Shown here piece by piece: positions 21,588 through 33,283 of a DNA stretch of 64,000 bases. This DNA is from Leucocoprinus leucothites (taxonomy: Eukaryota; Basidiomycota; Agaricomycetes; Agaricales; Agaricaceae). The notes below the pieces were generated by a model. It worked only from the letters and a program-made list of their open reading frames with translations. It did not search any database and was not told the origin of the DNA. Position numbers and translations under genes: made by a program. Where the stretch lies: the NCBI GenBank assembly GCA_013368445.1, contig JAACJO010000041.1:62001-126000 (forward strand), given 5' to 3'. Each line of letters begins with the position of its first letter. Position 1 is the first letter of the stretch.

Positions 21588-24343
21588 ATGACTACACCAT
21601 TGCACTGGGTGGACCTCAAGGGTTCCCCACCGCCATCTTTGGACCCCATGAACATTGCTGACACTGAAACACGTGTCTCAATTAACAAGCGCGACCGCTC
21701 AAATTCTCCTGCACTATCCATCAAATCGACCAGGCACTCTGTTCAAGACAATGCCAAGTCAGCTGCCCCTTCCAGGGCTGGCTCCGACCAAGAAGAAGAG
21801 AGCAGTGAGAGTGATTCTGACTCATCTGTGTCAACCTCCCCCCCTTCATCACCCATCGCTGCCCATGCTACATTATTGCATGTAGCATCACACTAATCCC
21901 TTAGAACCCCACCTCCTCATTCGTCGCATACTAAACGAGCTCACACTCGTAAAGTTCAGCAAGGTCTGGATACCACTCCCAAGGCCATCTCAAGAACTGC
22001 ATCTATGAGCACATATGATGGCTTCAAGTCACCCATTTCCTTTCATCCATTCCACGAGGGATTTCTTGGTGAGCTCAAACAACTAGATCCTCTGAATTTA
22101 GACTCTTGCAGGGACGTGTGGGGTGACATAGAGGATGGGGTATTTGAAAACAGGGAGCCAGTCCATAGACATTTTAAACCCCACCTGCCTCAAGGCTGCC
22201 TCATGCAATCCATGGATCCGCTGAGTCAGCGAATGCTGTGCCAACCAGCACTCCAGATACCTTTTTTGCCGGATCTTCTAACCCTGATGACGTCACACCT
22301 GACGTCACATATGATGTCACTGGTGACATCACTGTACAGCCACAGGAGCCTAGGCCTGCACAGCCACATCTTCCGGATCTTAAGGATCCATCAAACACTG
22401 CCACCAAAGAAACTGTTATTGTCAGTGAAGCTACCTATAAAGCGCTTGAGGTGCTTAAATATGCTACAAATTTTTTTAAACATTGTGCTGCGCTGGGCTT
22501 ACGGCCTGGCATGAAAGATCCAAGGGTTCCCCAAATGGGGGAACTGATTTATTGCTTACTCACCACTATGTTTGAAACAGGCTGGGACCGCTTACCCATC
22601 AATGGTGAAAGCAGACTCACCATCATTGAAGTGTTGAGGCACTATTACGGCCCACCTCCCAATATTCCCATGACGGACTCTTCCCCCCCTCCTAAGGGCA
22701 AAGGGAAGGGAATAAAGGCACGTAAACCTCCTCCGTCTCTCATCCCTACCCCCATATTTCCACCTGGTATTGTTGTCAGGCAAACTAAATTTACAGCTCG
22801 TATCAACAATAACCACATGAATGTCGACCAAGCCCCTCCCGCTGAGGGCACTCTCCCCCCCCAAAATGATGTTCTGTCTTCTGGTAAGGCACGTGACGTT
22901 TCGTCCATGTCAGGCTTCCGTAAGGCAAAGAATGATGTTACATCTTCTAAGCCTGCCAGTCCTATTCGCATCTCCTGGGCCCCTCCTCCACCTCCCAATC
23001 ACATGACTCCAAGGAACGGGAATGGAAATTTTGAGTGCTCAGTTGGGTGCCCTTCTTCTGATGGCCAGGCTCAGCCATCAAAACCTAACCCCAAAGGCAC
23101 CTCTGATATGCCGTCCCCCATTCCCCCTCCTGACTGTAAGGCATCCACCAAACCCCTTACAGAACACTTTAACAAGAAGAATGTGTTGTTTGCTGATACT
23201 GCCTGACGAGGTGCTCAGCCAGCTGCTTCCTCTTCCAAATCTCCCAATATCGATGGAGTTAAGATGCGAGAAATGATACTTGCCTTCCCCGAGCTACTGT
23301 ATGACAAAGTCCTCGCCATGTACAAGGCAGGCTTCAGTAATGCTCAACCTCAGGCACCTGAATCTCCACCCACAAGTGCTCAACACGCTAAACCCAAGAT
23401 GACAACACATGGACCTACATGTCATCAAGTCCTTATCCCGTTCAAGAGAAACATTATTGCAGACCGCATTAAAGATTTCAACAAAGTGACTGAATTTTGC
23501 AACCATGGTCTTACCACCGCCTAGTCTAAACTTCGCATTGAATCTGTCTGCGAATCATACAACGGCATCTCCATTGCCACCTCAGGAGTTGCCACTCCCA
23601 CCAACCTCAATACCATCAAGTCTTGGCTGAAAAAAGCCTGGCAATTAGGAGATGCCATTCCTATTGAGCCCTGTCTCCCACAATCCAAATCCTTCCTTAA
23701 AATTGTCGGCGTCCCCTATTGGGTAGCCAATTCCTCCAACCCTCTCTCCCCCACTTTTGTTGAGCAGGCCCTTGGCCAATCACTGCTTTTTGAGAATGTT
23801 ATCCTTGCTGCTTGTCCTCACGTCATGAAAGCTTCCCCTAAGTCAGACACTGCTGTTGTGTGGTTCAACATCTGGGACTCCCAAAACAGTACCAAGGCCA
23901 AGACGTTGGTCAACCAAACTATCAACTTTGGTCATCATATTGGCACCATCCGTGCAACCAGTATACATCTGGGTGTGGCACAGTGTAGGAATTGCTGGTG
24001 GTGGGGTCACCCAACTCATGCGTGCTGTGCCCTTGGTGTGTGTTGTCAAATCTGTGGTGGCCCTCATCGTGTCAAGAACCACTGAGCCATGGCCTGGTGT
24101 TGCAAGGCCAATCCTAAATCAAACCCCCCTCGCGACACCACTCCTGATGGCATCCCATGTCCTCACCTCGAGAAGTTCAAATGCCTTAATTACAAAGGCG
24201 ATCATCATGCTAATGACACCAAATGTCCTTTCTGGAGAAACAGGTTCAACCGGACCTGGCACTCTAACAAAGCTGCTGAGTCACACACTGCATGTGCTGT
24301 CCGTGCTAATTCCAATTGCTCCGGTGGCGGAGTTGCAGTTTAA
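21588..24343 (+). pseudogene. TadL-4 ORF1 (gag-like), degraded
   Basis: ATG 21588 gives MTTPLHWVDLKG. A stop at 21894-21896 and a frameshift near 22150-22200 break the N-terminal half. The frame of 22238-24343 then continues to the end with stops at 23204 (CGA to TGA), 23522 (CAG to TAG) and near 24083 (CGA to TGA). The C-terminus has the FLKIVGVPYW core and the three cysteine clusters. ORF2 begins two bases after the TAA at 24341-24343. Confidence 0.85.
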
Positions 24344-27300
24344 ATATGTCTGGTAAGAACAATCCTATTTCTTCTGTTCGTATCTATTCGCAAAATGTGG
24401 GACAGTCTTACACCCTGGTTGACACCATTCTTGAATCCAAGAAATTAGACTTCGACATCTTTTTTCTATAGGAACCTCCATGGAATCATATTTGAAAAGC
24501 ACCCTCTATGACTAACCCTGAAGGGGATGATGTCATAGGTGCTCCTATTCACCCTGAGTAGCTGTGTATGGTTCGCCCTACTAAGCCGAACAACCCTTGA
24601 CCCCGTACTCTGACTTATGTTCACAGACGATTACTTTGCATGAGACCCATCCTTCGACAAGAGTGGGTTAATCATTGTGACATACAAATCTTGGGATTAT
24701 TCAACCAGGGTAACTATATCCATCTGCTTAACATATATTCTGACTCATCCTCATTGGCAATCAACTTTCTTTCAACGAACTTTATCCACATCCCTAACAT
24801 TGTATATATGGGAGGTGACTTTAATTGTCAGTCTCCAGAGTGGGACCCCTCAGTTTCCCTTATCCCTCATTCTGCCATAACTCTAACAGAGCTAGTGGAC
24901 TGCTTCAATTTCACAAGGTCTACACTGACCAACTTCTCTCCAACCCATTTTTCTCCAATAAGAGATCATGACAACTTGGTTATCAATCTAATATTCTGTG
25001 CCAATAACTCTACTCCCCATATCATTGACATTAATTCTAGACTGCCTTCAGATCATGCACCTTTGATTATTGATCTTCCAATTCACCCAGATTATATTAA
25101 TTATAAAAAACGTGTACTGCCAAAAGATAGTGATGAAGAGACTGCTTTCATTTCCCAGGTCTCAGAGCATCTAGCAGTTCTTGATTGTTCGAACATTCAT
25201 TCTACTACTTGTCTGAACAATATCTCTGACTCTATTTCTGGAATCTTCTCTGAATCGTGGGATACGAATTCTAAAACTGTATGGATTACTAACAGATTGA
25301 AGGAATGGTGGTCCTCCCACTGTTCTGAGACTCTTCTCCATTACAGAAGGACAAAGGACCAAAAAGACTGGCGGGTGTTCAGAGTCGCTACTCGAGCTGC
25401 CAAACACTCTTTCTTTGATGAGCACATTCATGAGATTGTGTCAACCAACAAACGACCCTGGAACCTCATGGAATGGGTCAAACAACAAAAACTCCCTGCT
25501 ATTGAGGGCATTCAATTCCAAGGATGACCCTGCAATGATCTCCCAGCCCTATGGAATGCTCTCCATTCATCATACAACTCCGCTTCCAGAAGACCAGTAA
25601 GCCCACAAATTTTGAATGAAATGAAATCCCTCCCTCCCCGATCCTGGGTGAACTTCTCTGCCCTTGAACTCACTGAATCTCTCTCCTCCTGTGCTAACTT
25701 ATCAGCACCTGGACCCAATCACATCTCCTGGAAGCATCTCAAATCCATCATCACCCATGACAAATGCCTCCAAAATATTATACTTATTGCTAATGCATGC
25801 ATACATCTTTCTCATTGGCCAAGTCATTTCAAGGACTCAGTATCTATCATCATCCCCAAGCCAAACAAACCGGCCTATGATACTCCTAAAGTGTTTCATC
25901 CCATTGTACTACTAAACACTTTAGGAAAACTTATCGAAAAGATGATTGTGTGTCGTATGCAATTTGAGGCAGTATCTTCAGGTGCCCTCCACCCTAATCA
26001 AATGGGAGGAGTTATCCAACGCTCTACTGAGGATGCAGGTGTATTCCTTACTCATATCATTCAGACTGGATGGGCCAAAGGTTTGATCACTAGTGTCTGT
26101 GCTCCTGATATCGCCCAATTTTTCCCCTCCCTTAACCACAAACTTCTTACTAACATCTTACGACGCTAGGGGTTCGCCCCAGAACTCGTGAATTTCTTCT
26201 CTCACTACCTTATAGGTCGATCCACCCAATTCATGTGGAACACGTTCGTATCTGATGCCCATGACACAGATGTTGGTGTAGGGCAAGGTTCAGCATTATC
26301 CCCCATACTTTCTGCGCTCTACTTGGTGCCCCTCATGTTCATGTTCGATCAACATGCTTGCTTACAGTCTATTCCCTCTTCCTTCTATCCTTTGTCAATG
26401 ATGGGCTTTGTATATCTCAAGCAAAGAACTACACTGACACTATTTCTTCCCTTAAATTAGCCTATTCCATCATTAACTCCATCTGCACTGATCTTGGACT
26501 TGTTGTCGAACATGACAAATCTAAGGTCTTTCACTTCTCCTGATGTCACAACAATTCTAATCCTCCCCTTGACCTATCCGATGTTGGTGGCCCTCTCCTG
26601 CATCCTAAATGCGTCTGGCGGTACCTCGGTTTTTACTTTGATCACCAACTCTCATTTCAAGAACATGTCCAATACTATTCTACCAAAGCATTGTCCATGG
26701 TGAAAGCTATGGGTATGCTAGGTAATTCCACCCAAGGCCTTCTCCCTCTCCAGAAACACCTTCTCTATAGGTCATGCGTCATCCCTGTGGCAACGTATGG
26801 CTTCCGTTTGTGGTACTTTGAAGGCACTTGTAACAAGGTGCTCCTCAAGTCCTTATCATCTATGCAGAGGCATGTGGCTCTTTGGATCACAGGCACCTTC
26901 TGCACTTCCCCTTTAGGCGGTGCCAAAAGTATTGCTGGACTTATCCCAATCCACCTCCATCTTTGTAAATTAGCTATTCATTCATCATACCAAGTTTCTA
27001 CTTTACCTTCTAATCATGCATTACGTTCCCTCCTATCTGATCGTTTCTCTCTTAATGCTCCCCCTCATCCCCAATTGCTTCGCTTTCTTACTCCGGCCAA
27101 AAAAGCTAAAGTCAAAGGCCCTCTTATCGATGTAGATAGTTCTCTTTCTCATCTTTCTGATTCCTTTTCTCCATTTGCTCCTGAATCCAAGCCTGGGTCT
27201 CATCTCATGGACATCTTTTCTGATTCTATTCACTTTCATCCTTGTAATCGCTTGGACAAACATGAGATGTATAAACATGTATTGACTCTTGATTCTGTTT

Positions 27301-27891
27301 TCTCCTCTTCCTCTTCCAATCGTAATTGTATTTCGGTTGTCACTGATGCTTCTGTTCTACTTGTAGGTTCCCTTCAGGTGGTCTCAGCGGTACATATATA
27401 TCGCGGCAGATGACAAGTGTCCCATGCAAAACAGGCAAGCGGCTGGGTATCGTCTTCTGATGCTGAACTCTACTCCATTTGCATCAGCATCGCCAAGGCC
27501 ATTTCCCTCCAGTGCGATCACATCATCCTCATCACAGACTGTCTTCCAGCAGCCAAGCTAGTGGTCAATCCCTCTATCCACTTGAGCCAATCACACTCCA
27601 TCCAAGTCTGCCAACTTTTATCTGATTGGCTCACAGCCAAACCATCTCATTCTATTGACTTCTGGGACGTCCCTTCCAAGTGGTGCTGGAAGCCCCACCT
27701 CAAAGTCCACAATGATGTCACCACCACACGCATACATGCCCCTCCTCATTCGGGTGCTACTCTTGACTTCTTGCGACACAAAGCCACCAACGACTGCTAG
27801 AAATCCTGGGAGTCACCTCCTTTCCCTCTAACCACCATCATCAATTCCTTTGACGGTGTTTTATACTACATCTACTACGAATTCTACCAAT

Positions 27892-30646
27892 ATGACTGCA
27901 CCATCGCACTGGGTGGACCTTAAGGGTACCCCTCTGCTGTCTTTGGACCCCATGAATATCGCCAACACCGAAACACGTGTCTCAGCCCACAAGCGCGACC
28001 GCTCTAAATTGCCTGCGCTCTCTATCAAATCGACAAGGCATTCTGTACATGACAATGCCAAGTCTGCTGCCTTGTCTAGGGCTGGCTCTGATGAGGAAGG
28101 AAGCGGTGAGAATGAATCTGATTTGTCTGAATCCTCAACCCCTCCTTCTCCTACACTCCCCCTTGCTGTACTCTCCTGTGCAGCATCACATTCCTCCCTT
28201 AGAACTCCCCCTCCTCCCTCGGCACATACTAAGCGAGCTCGCGCTTGTGATGTTCACTGAGGACTGGACACTACTCCCAAGGCCATCTCAAGAATTGCGT
28301 CAATGAGCGCATTTGATGGCTTCAAGTCACCTATTCCTTTCTGCCTATTTGGAGAGGGATTTACAGGTGAGCTTCAACCACCAGATCCTCTTAACTTGGA
28401 CTCTTGCGGGGACATGTGGGGTGACCGAGAGGATGGGGTATTCAATAATGGGGTACCTACCAATCGGTTATTTGGACCCCCACCCACCTCAAGGCTGCCT
28501 CATGCGATCCATGGATCCACTGAGTCAGCAAATGCTGTGCCAACCAGCACTCCGGCTACCTTTTTTTGCTGGATCATCCGACAATAATGATGTCATACTT
28601 GACGTCATGCATGATGTCACTGGGGACATCATTGCACAGCCGTAGGAGCCTAGGCCTGCACAGCCACACCTGCCGGATCTCAAGGATCCATCTAACACTG
28701 CCACCGAAGAAACTGTCATCGTCAGCGAAGCTGCATATAAAGTGCTTGAGGCGCTTAAGTATGTCACAAACTTCTTTAAACATCATGCTGCATTGGGCTT
28801 ATAGCCCGGGATGAAAGATCCAAGGGTCCCCCAAATGGGGGAACCTATCTATTGCCTATTAACCACTATGTTTGAGGCAGGCTGGGACCATTTACCCATT
28901 AATGGCGAAAATGGACTCACGATTGTTGAAGCGTTGAGGCACTACTATGGTCCTCCTTCCGACATCCCCATGACAGACTCTTCCCCCCCTCCTAAGGGTA
29001 AAGGGAAGGGAAAAAAGGTACGTAAACCTTCTCCGTCTACCATCCCTACCCCCCTATTTCCGCCCGGCATTGTCGTTGGGCAAACTAATCCTACAGCTCG
29101 CATCGATGATGACCGAATGAACATCGATCAAGCCCCTCCCAGTGAGGGCACCCCTCTCCTCCCCAGAATGAGGTTATGTCTTCTGGTAAGGCACGTGACA
29201 TTTCATCCATGTCAGGCTCTCTGAAGGCAAAGAATGATGTTACGTCTTCCAAGCCCTCCGGTCCTATTCGCGTCTCCCAGGCCCCTCCTCCACCTTCCAA
29301 TCATGTGACCCCAAGGAACAGGAATGGAAACTTCGAGTGCTTAGTTGGGTACCCTTCCTCTGATGGCCAGGCTCAGCCATCAAAACCTAACCCCAAGGGC
29401 GCCTCTGATATGCTGCCCCCCATTCCCCCCTGACCGTAAGGCATCCACCAAACCCCTTACGGAACATTTCAACAAGAAGAATGTGTCGTTCGCTGATACC
29501 GCCCAACGGGGTGTCCAGCCAGTGACTTCCTCTTCCAACTCCTCCTCTAGTATTGACGGGGTTAAGATGCAAGAAATGATACTCGCCTTCCCTGAATTAT
29601 CCTATGACAAAGTCCTTGCTATGTACAAGGCAGGTTTTGGGAGCGCCCAACCTCAAGCCCCCGAATCAACACCCTCAGGCGCTCAACGCGCTAAACCCAA
29701 AATGACAACACATGGGCCCACCCATCATCAAGTCCTCATCCCCTTCAAGGGAAACATCATCGCTGACCAAATCAAAGACTTCAATAAGGTAGCAGAATTC
29801 TGTAATCGTGGTCTCATTGCTGCTCAATCCAAACTCCATGTCGAATCAGTCCGCGAATCATACAATGGCATCTCCATCACCACCTCGGGTGTCGCCACCC
29901 CTGCTGACCTCGATACCATCAAGTCTTGGCTGAAAAAAGCCTGGCAACTGGGAGATGCCATCCCTGTTGAGCCCCGTCTCCCACAATCCAAATCCTTCCT
30001 AAAAATTGTTGGCGTTCCTTATTGGGTAGCCTATTCATCCAACCCTCTCTCCTCCGCTTTCGTTGAGCAGGCCCTTGGCCAATCGTTGCTCTTCGAGAAT
30101 GTTATCCTTGCTGCTCATCCTCGCATCATGAAAGCTTCCCCAAAGTCAGACACAGCTGTCATGTGGTTTGACATCTGGGACTCCCAAAATGGTATCAAGG
30201 CCAAGACATTGGTCAACCATACTATTAACTTTGGCTGACATATCGGAACTATCTGTACTACTAGTATGCACCCCGGCATTGCACAGTGCAGGAACTGCTG
30301 GTGTTGGGGTCATCCCACTCATGTGTGTCGTGCCCTCGGCGCACGCTGTCAAATTTGTGGTGGTCCTCACCGCGTTGAGAACCATCGATCCATGGCCTGG
30401 TGCTGTAAGGCCAACTCCAAATCCAATCCCCCCTGCGATGCCACTCCTGATAGCACCCCATATCCTCACCTTGAGAACTTCAAATGCCTGAATTGCAAAG
30501 GCAATCATCATGCAAATGACACCAAATGTCCATTCTGGAGGAACAGGTTTGACCGAACCTGGCATTCTAACAAAGCCACCAAATCACGCACTGCACATGC
30601 CGTTCGTGCCAATTCCAATCGCTCTGGTGGTGGAGTTGCTATTTAA
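27892..30646 (+). pseudogene. TadL-5 ORF1 (gag-like), several frameshifts
   Basis: ATG 27892 (MTAPSHWVDLKG) starts the gene. A TGA at 28258 (CGA to TGA), a run of extra T near 28561 and further indels near 29155 and 29430 break it. The C-terminal zinc-knuckle part (CRNCWCWGHPTHVC, CQICGGPH, CLNCKGNHHANDTKC) is readable at 30266-30646. ORF2 starts two bases after the stop, as in every copy. Confidence 0.82.
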
Positions 30647-31062
30647 ATATGTCTGGTAAGAACAAACCTATTTCTTCTGTTCGTATCTATTCGCAAAACA
30701 TGGGATGCTCTTATGCCCTGGTTGATACTATACTCGAGTCCAAAAAGCTGGACTTCGAGATCATTTTTCTACAGGAACCTCCATGGAATCATATTCGAAA
30801 AGCACCTTCTACGACTAACCCTGAAGGGGATGATGTCATAGGTGCTCCTATTCACCCTGAGTGGCTGTGTATGGTTTGCCTTACCAAGCCAAATGACCCC
30901 CGACCCCGTACTCTGACTTATGTTCACAGACACCTACTTCGCATGAGACCTATTCTTCGACAAGAGTAGATCAATCCATCCCTCCTTGACCTCTTACCAC
31001 CACCATCGAAAGTTGGTGTTTGATTAGACGTCTAGTTACACATTGTATTCCACCTATTCTAC

Positions 31063-32934
31063 ATGGGTAAACGAAAGTCTAAAGCCAAACAGGCTATACG
31101 CCAATCAACCGAGTCCGCCAACGCCTCCGATGATGAGCTCAACATCGCCAAGATGTCCGAGGACGAACATCTTGACCCATACGACGACCCGCGCAACGTC
31201 CGCGGCTTCTCTGGACCTCGGTCCTCCATCCCAGAGGCTGACTTTGAGTTGCCTCCTCGCCCGGTGCCTGGTGACGTTTTGTCCCTCACGCCTACTACTC
31301 AACCTCCGGTGGCTTTGAGCCCCGCAGGTCCTCCCCCTGCTGCTGCCCTCAGCGGCTCTATCGCACCCCGGGCTGGCCCCTCTGCTCCCTCTTCCGTCGG
31401 ACCTGACTTGGAGGAGGAGGCCATTGCCGCCTATGAAGGTCTTCATCGATTCGGGAGATGGCTCTCGAATCTTGATCCCGCTGCTGTCATGACCGACACG
31501 GCCCGACACTCATTTGCTCTCTACATCTGTGGGAGCATGTGGGAATTCAGGAAGAGGGGCTGGGCCGATACCCAGCTCACTCCGATGTTTCAGAAGCAGG
31601 GGTGGCCTACGGTCGACTCCTTCCTTCGCTCTGGGGCCCTTTTGACCGGCCCTAATCAACCACACAGTGACCATGAGTCGTCCTGCGGATCTGCTGACAA
31701 AGCAGGTCCACGTGACATTAGTATGGGTGACCCTGAAGCGCCCAAACAACCGCCCCCGGATCGTTGGTCCACCCCGGCCCGTCCCACCTTACCGCCCAAG
31801 CAAGCGCCTGCTAAAGCGCGCGCTAGTGGCCCCCCCCAAGCTAGAGTTAGGTCTGATGGCCAAGCTCAGCAAGCGCCCGCCAAAGTGCCCCCTCCTCCCA
31901 CCTCGGTCAAGAAGTCCTTCGCCGAGGCGGCCCGCCCCGCTGGGGTTGCATCACTCATTAAGCTGGCACAATCCCACCCCGATCTTGACCCTGATCACAT
32001 CACCGCTATGCATCAGGCCGCCCAAGCCACCGCTCCCGCCACTCGGAAGCTGCGCATGACAACTGCGGGCCCTACCCATTGCCAACTTTTCCTTGACTTC
32101 GTCAGCAATGCCGATGAGGTCACCTATCTCCATTACAAGGCCATGCGCCTTCTTAATGACTCCCTCTCCTGTGCCAAGTCGATCTTGCGTGTGGAGAACA
32201 TCACCAAGGCGTACAGCACGATCGCGCTGCACACCTCCTCCATTCCCTCTGACGCCGACTGTGACGTCATTGAGTCCTCCATCCCCTCCGTCTTCACCGC
32301 CCCCTTTGCAATCAAGACACGCCACCCCAGGTCGAGGTCCTACCTCAAGGTCCTCGACGTCCCTTACTTCGTGAACAGTGTCCGCATCACACCGAATCAC
32401 GTGACCGACCGCATGCGACTGTCCACCTTCAAGGACATTTTCACAGATGTTTCCTCTGTGCGCATTATGCGCAACTCCACCAGAGCCGACACCGCCACTG
32501 TCTGGTTCGACCTCTGGGACTCTCAATCAGGAGCGAGCACCAAGAAGCTCCTGGGCAAGTACCTCCACTTCGAGGGTGTTCAGTCCGTGATCCGGGCTGC
32601 ACGCGCTCATCCCGGCAGTCCTCAGTGTCAGCGTTGCTGGCGCTGGGGTCACTCTACCTCATCGTGTCGCGCCCATGCGCTATGGTGCGCCGCCTGTGGC
32701 GGTCCTCATCGTACTGAGAACCACCGCTCCCACTCGAGCTGTTGTAAGGGGAGTCCGAAGGCCAATCCCCCTATCCCGCCCACCGCCGCCGAGGATCCCT
32801 GTCCTCACATCAAGTGCGTCAACTGTGCCAAGTCGCATGCAGCTGACAATCGCAAGTGCCCATTCTGGCAACACCGGTTTGACCGGCTTTGGCTTGAAAA
32901 CCATTGCCGTGATGCCGCTCGGTCGCGTCTGTAG
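31063..32934 (+). CDS. gag-like ORF1 protein of GagL-6, 623 aa, intact
   Basis: An uninterrupted frame from ATG 31063 (MGKRKSKAKQ) to TAG 32932-32934. The N-terminus is basic, then acidic/Pro-rich. Residues about 110-210 form an unassigned helical-looking domain (LEEEAIAAYEGLHRFGRW). A low-complexity Pro/Lys stretch follows. Residues about 340-510 hold the core shared with TadL ORF1 (RSYLKVLDVPYF, VWFDLWDSQSG). Three Cys/His clusters lie at about 522-600: CQRCWRWGHSTSSC (CCHC), CAACGGPH...H, CVNCAKSHAADNRKC. This is the standard layout of non-LTR ORF1 RNA-binding proteins. Function in trans or cis packaging is inferred. No RT follows the stop; the poly(A) is 315 bp downstream. It is the only open gag among ten GagL copies. 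Confidence 0.9.
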   Translation: MGKRKSKAKQAIRQSTESANASDDELNIAKMSEDEHLDPYDDPRNVRGFSGPRSSIPEADFELPPRPVPGDVLSLTPTTQPPVALSPAGPPPAAALSGSIAPRAGPSAPSSVGPDLEEEAIAAYEGLHRFGRWLSNLDPAAVMTDTARHSFALYICGSMWEFRKRGWADTQLTPMFQKQGWPTVDSFLRSGALLTGPNQPHSDHESSCGSADKAGPRDISMGDPEAPKQPPPDRWSTPARPTLPPKQAPAKARASGPPQARVRSDGQAQQAPAKVPPPPTSVKKSFAEAARPAGVASLIKLAQSHPDLDPDHITAMHQAAQATAPATRKLRMTTAGPTHCQLFLDFVSNADEVTYLHYKAMRLLNDSLSCAKSILRVENITKAYSTIALHTSSIPSDADCDVIESSIPSVFTAPFAIKTRHPRSRSYLKVLDVPYFVNSVRITPNHVTDRMRLSTFKDIFTDVSSVRIMRNSTRADTATVWFDLWDSQSGASTKKLLGKYLHFEGVQSVIRAARAHPGSPQCQRCWRWGHSTSSCRAHALWCAACGGPHRTENHRSHSSCCKGSPKANPPIPPTAAEDPCPHIKCVNCAKSHAADNRKCPFWQHRFDRLWLENHCRDAARSRL

Positions 32935-33222
32935 GGTTCTCTTCCCTGCAGGTCGCATTGTCCGCCCCCGCGCTGTGCGTGGTGGGTCATCGAGGTCCAT
33001 GCCGTGCATTTTCCATCCGCCGGTAAATCAGATCAACCCGACTTGTATTGTAGTATGCTTTCATTTAGAACTATGTACCACTGCGTGAAGATGTTGTTTG
33101 TACTAGGCAGACTTTAGACTCGTATTTATACCTAGCTATGTAGATGTGTAGTTGGTAGCGGTACTTTCTGCATGTTGTAGTAGTTGGGCGTGGACTGCTA
33201 TCGTGCACCGCGTTATAAATTT

Positions 33223-33241
33223 GCGACCCCTCCGGGGTCGC
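33223..33241 (+). other. 3'-terminal RNA hairpin of GagL-6
   Basis: gcgacccc, loop tcc, ggggtcgc forms a perfect 8-bp stem a few bases before the poly(A). GagL-1 keeps it with a changed loop, while GagL-2 and GagL-5 have different stem bases that still pair (ggaccc with gggtct or gggtcc). TadL has no such stem at this position. It could be a recognition or stability element of the RNA. Confidence 0.7.
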
Positions 33242-33245
33242 GTTG

Positions 33246-33283
<38 letters not shown>

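Larger units (their letters stand above)
30976..33280 (+). mobile_element. GagL-6: intact full-length gag-only non-LTR element
   Basis: A 2305-bp insertion in TadL-5 ORF2 with an exact duplication, gagtagatcaat at 30964-30975 and 33281-33292. It has an 87-bp 5' UTR starting ccatccctccttgacctc, one long gag ORF, a 3' UTR of about 315 bp and a 32-base poly(A) (33249-33280). The complete unit contains no endonuclease or RT, so it must move with enzymes supplied by another element. Both termini resemble TadL termini. The exact duplication and open frame indicate a recent insertion. By structure it is comparable to mammalian HAL1 (half-LINE) elements. Confidence 0.93.

Noticed and set aside
33249..33280. 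Poly(A) runs as simple sequence repeats
   Set aside because: They sit at the 3' ends of non-LTR elements next to target-site duplications, so they are retrotransposition tails.
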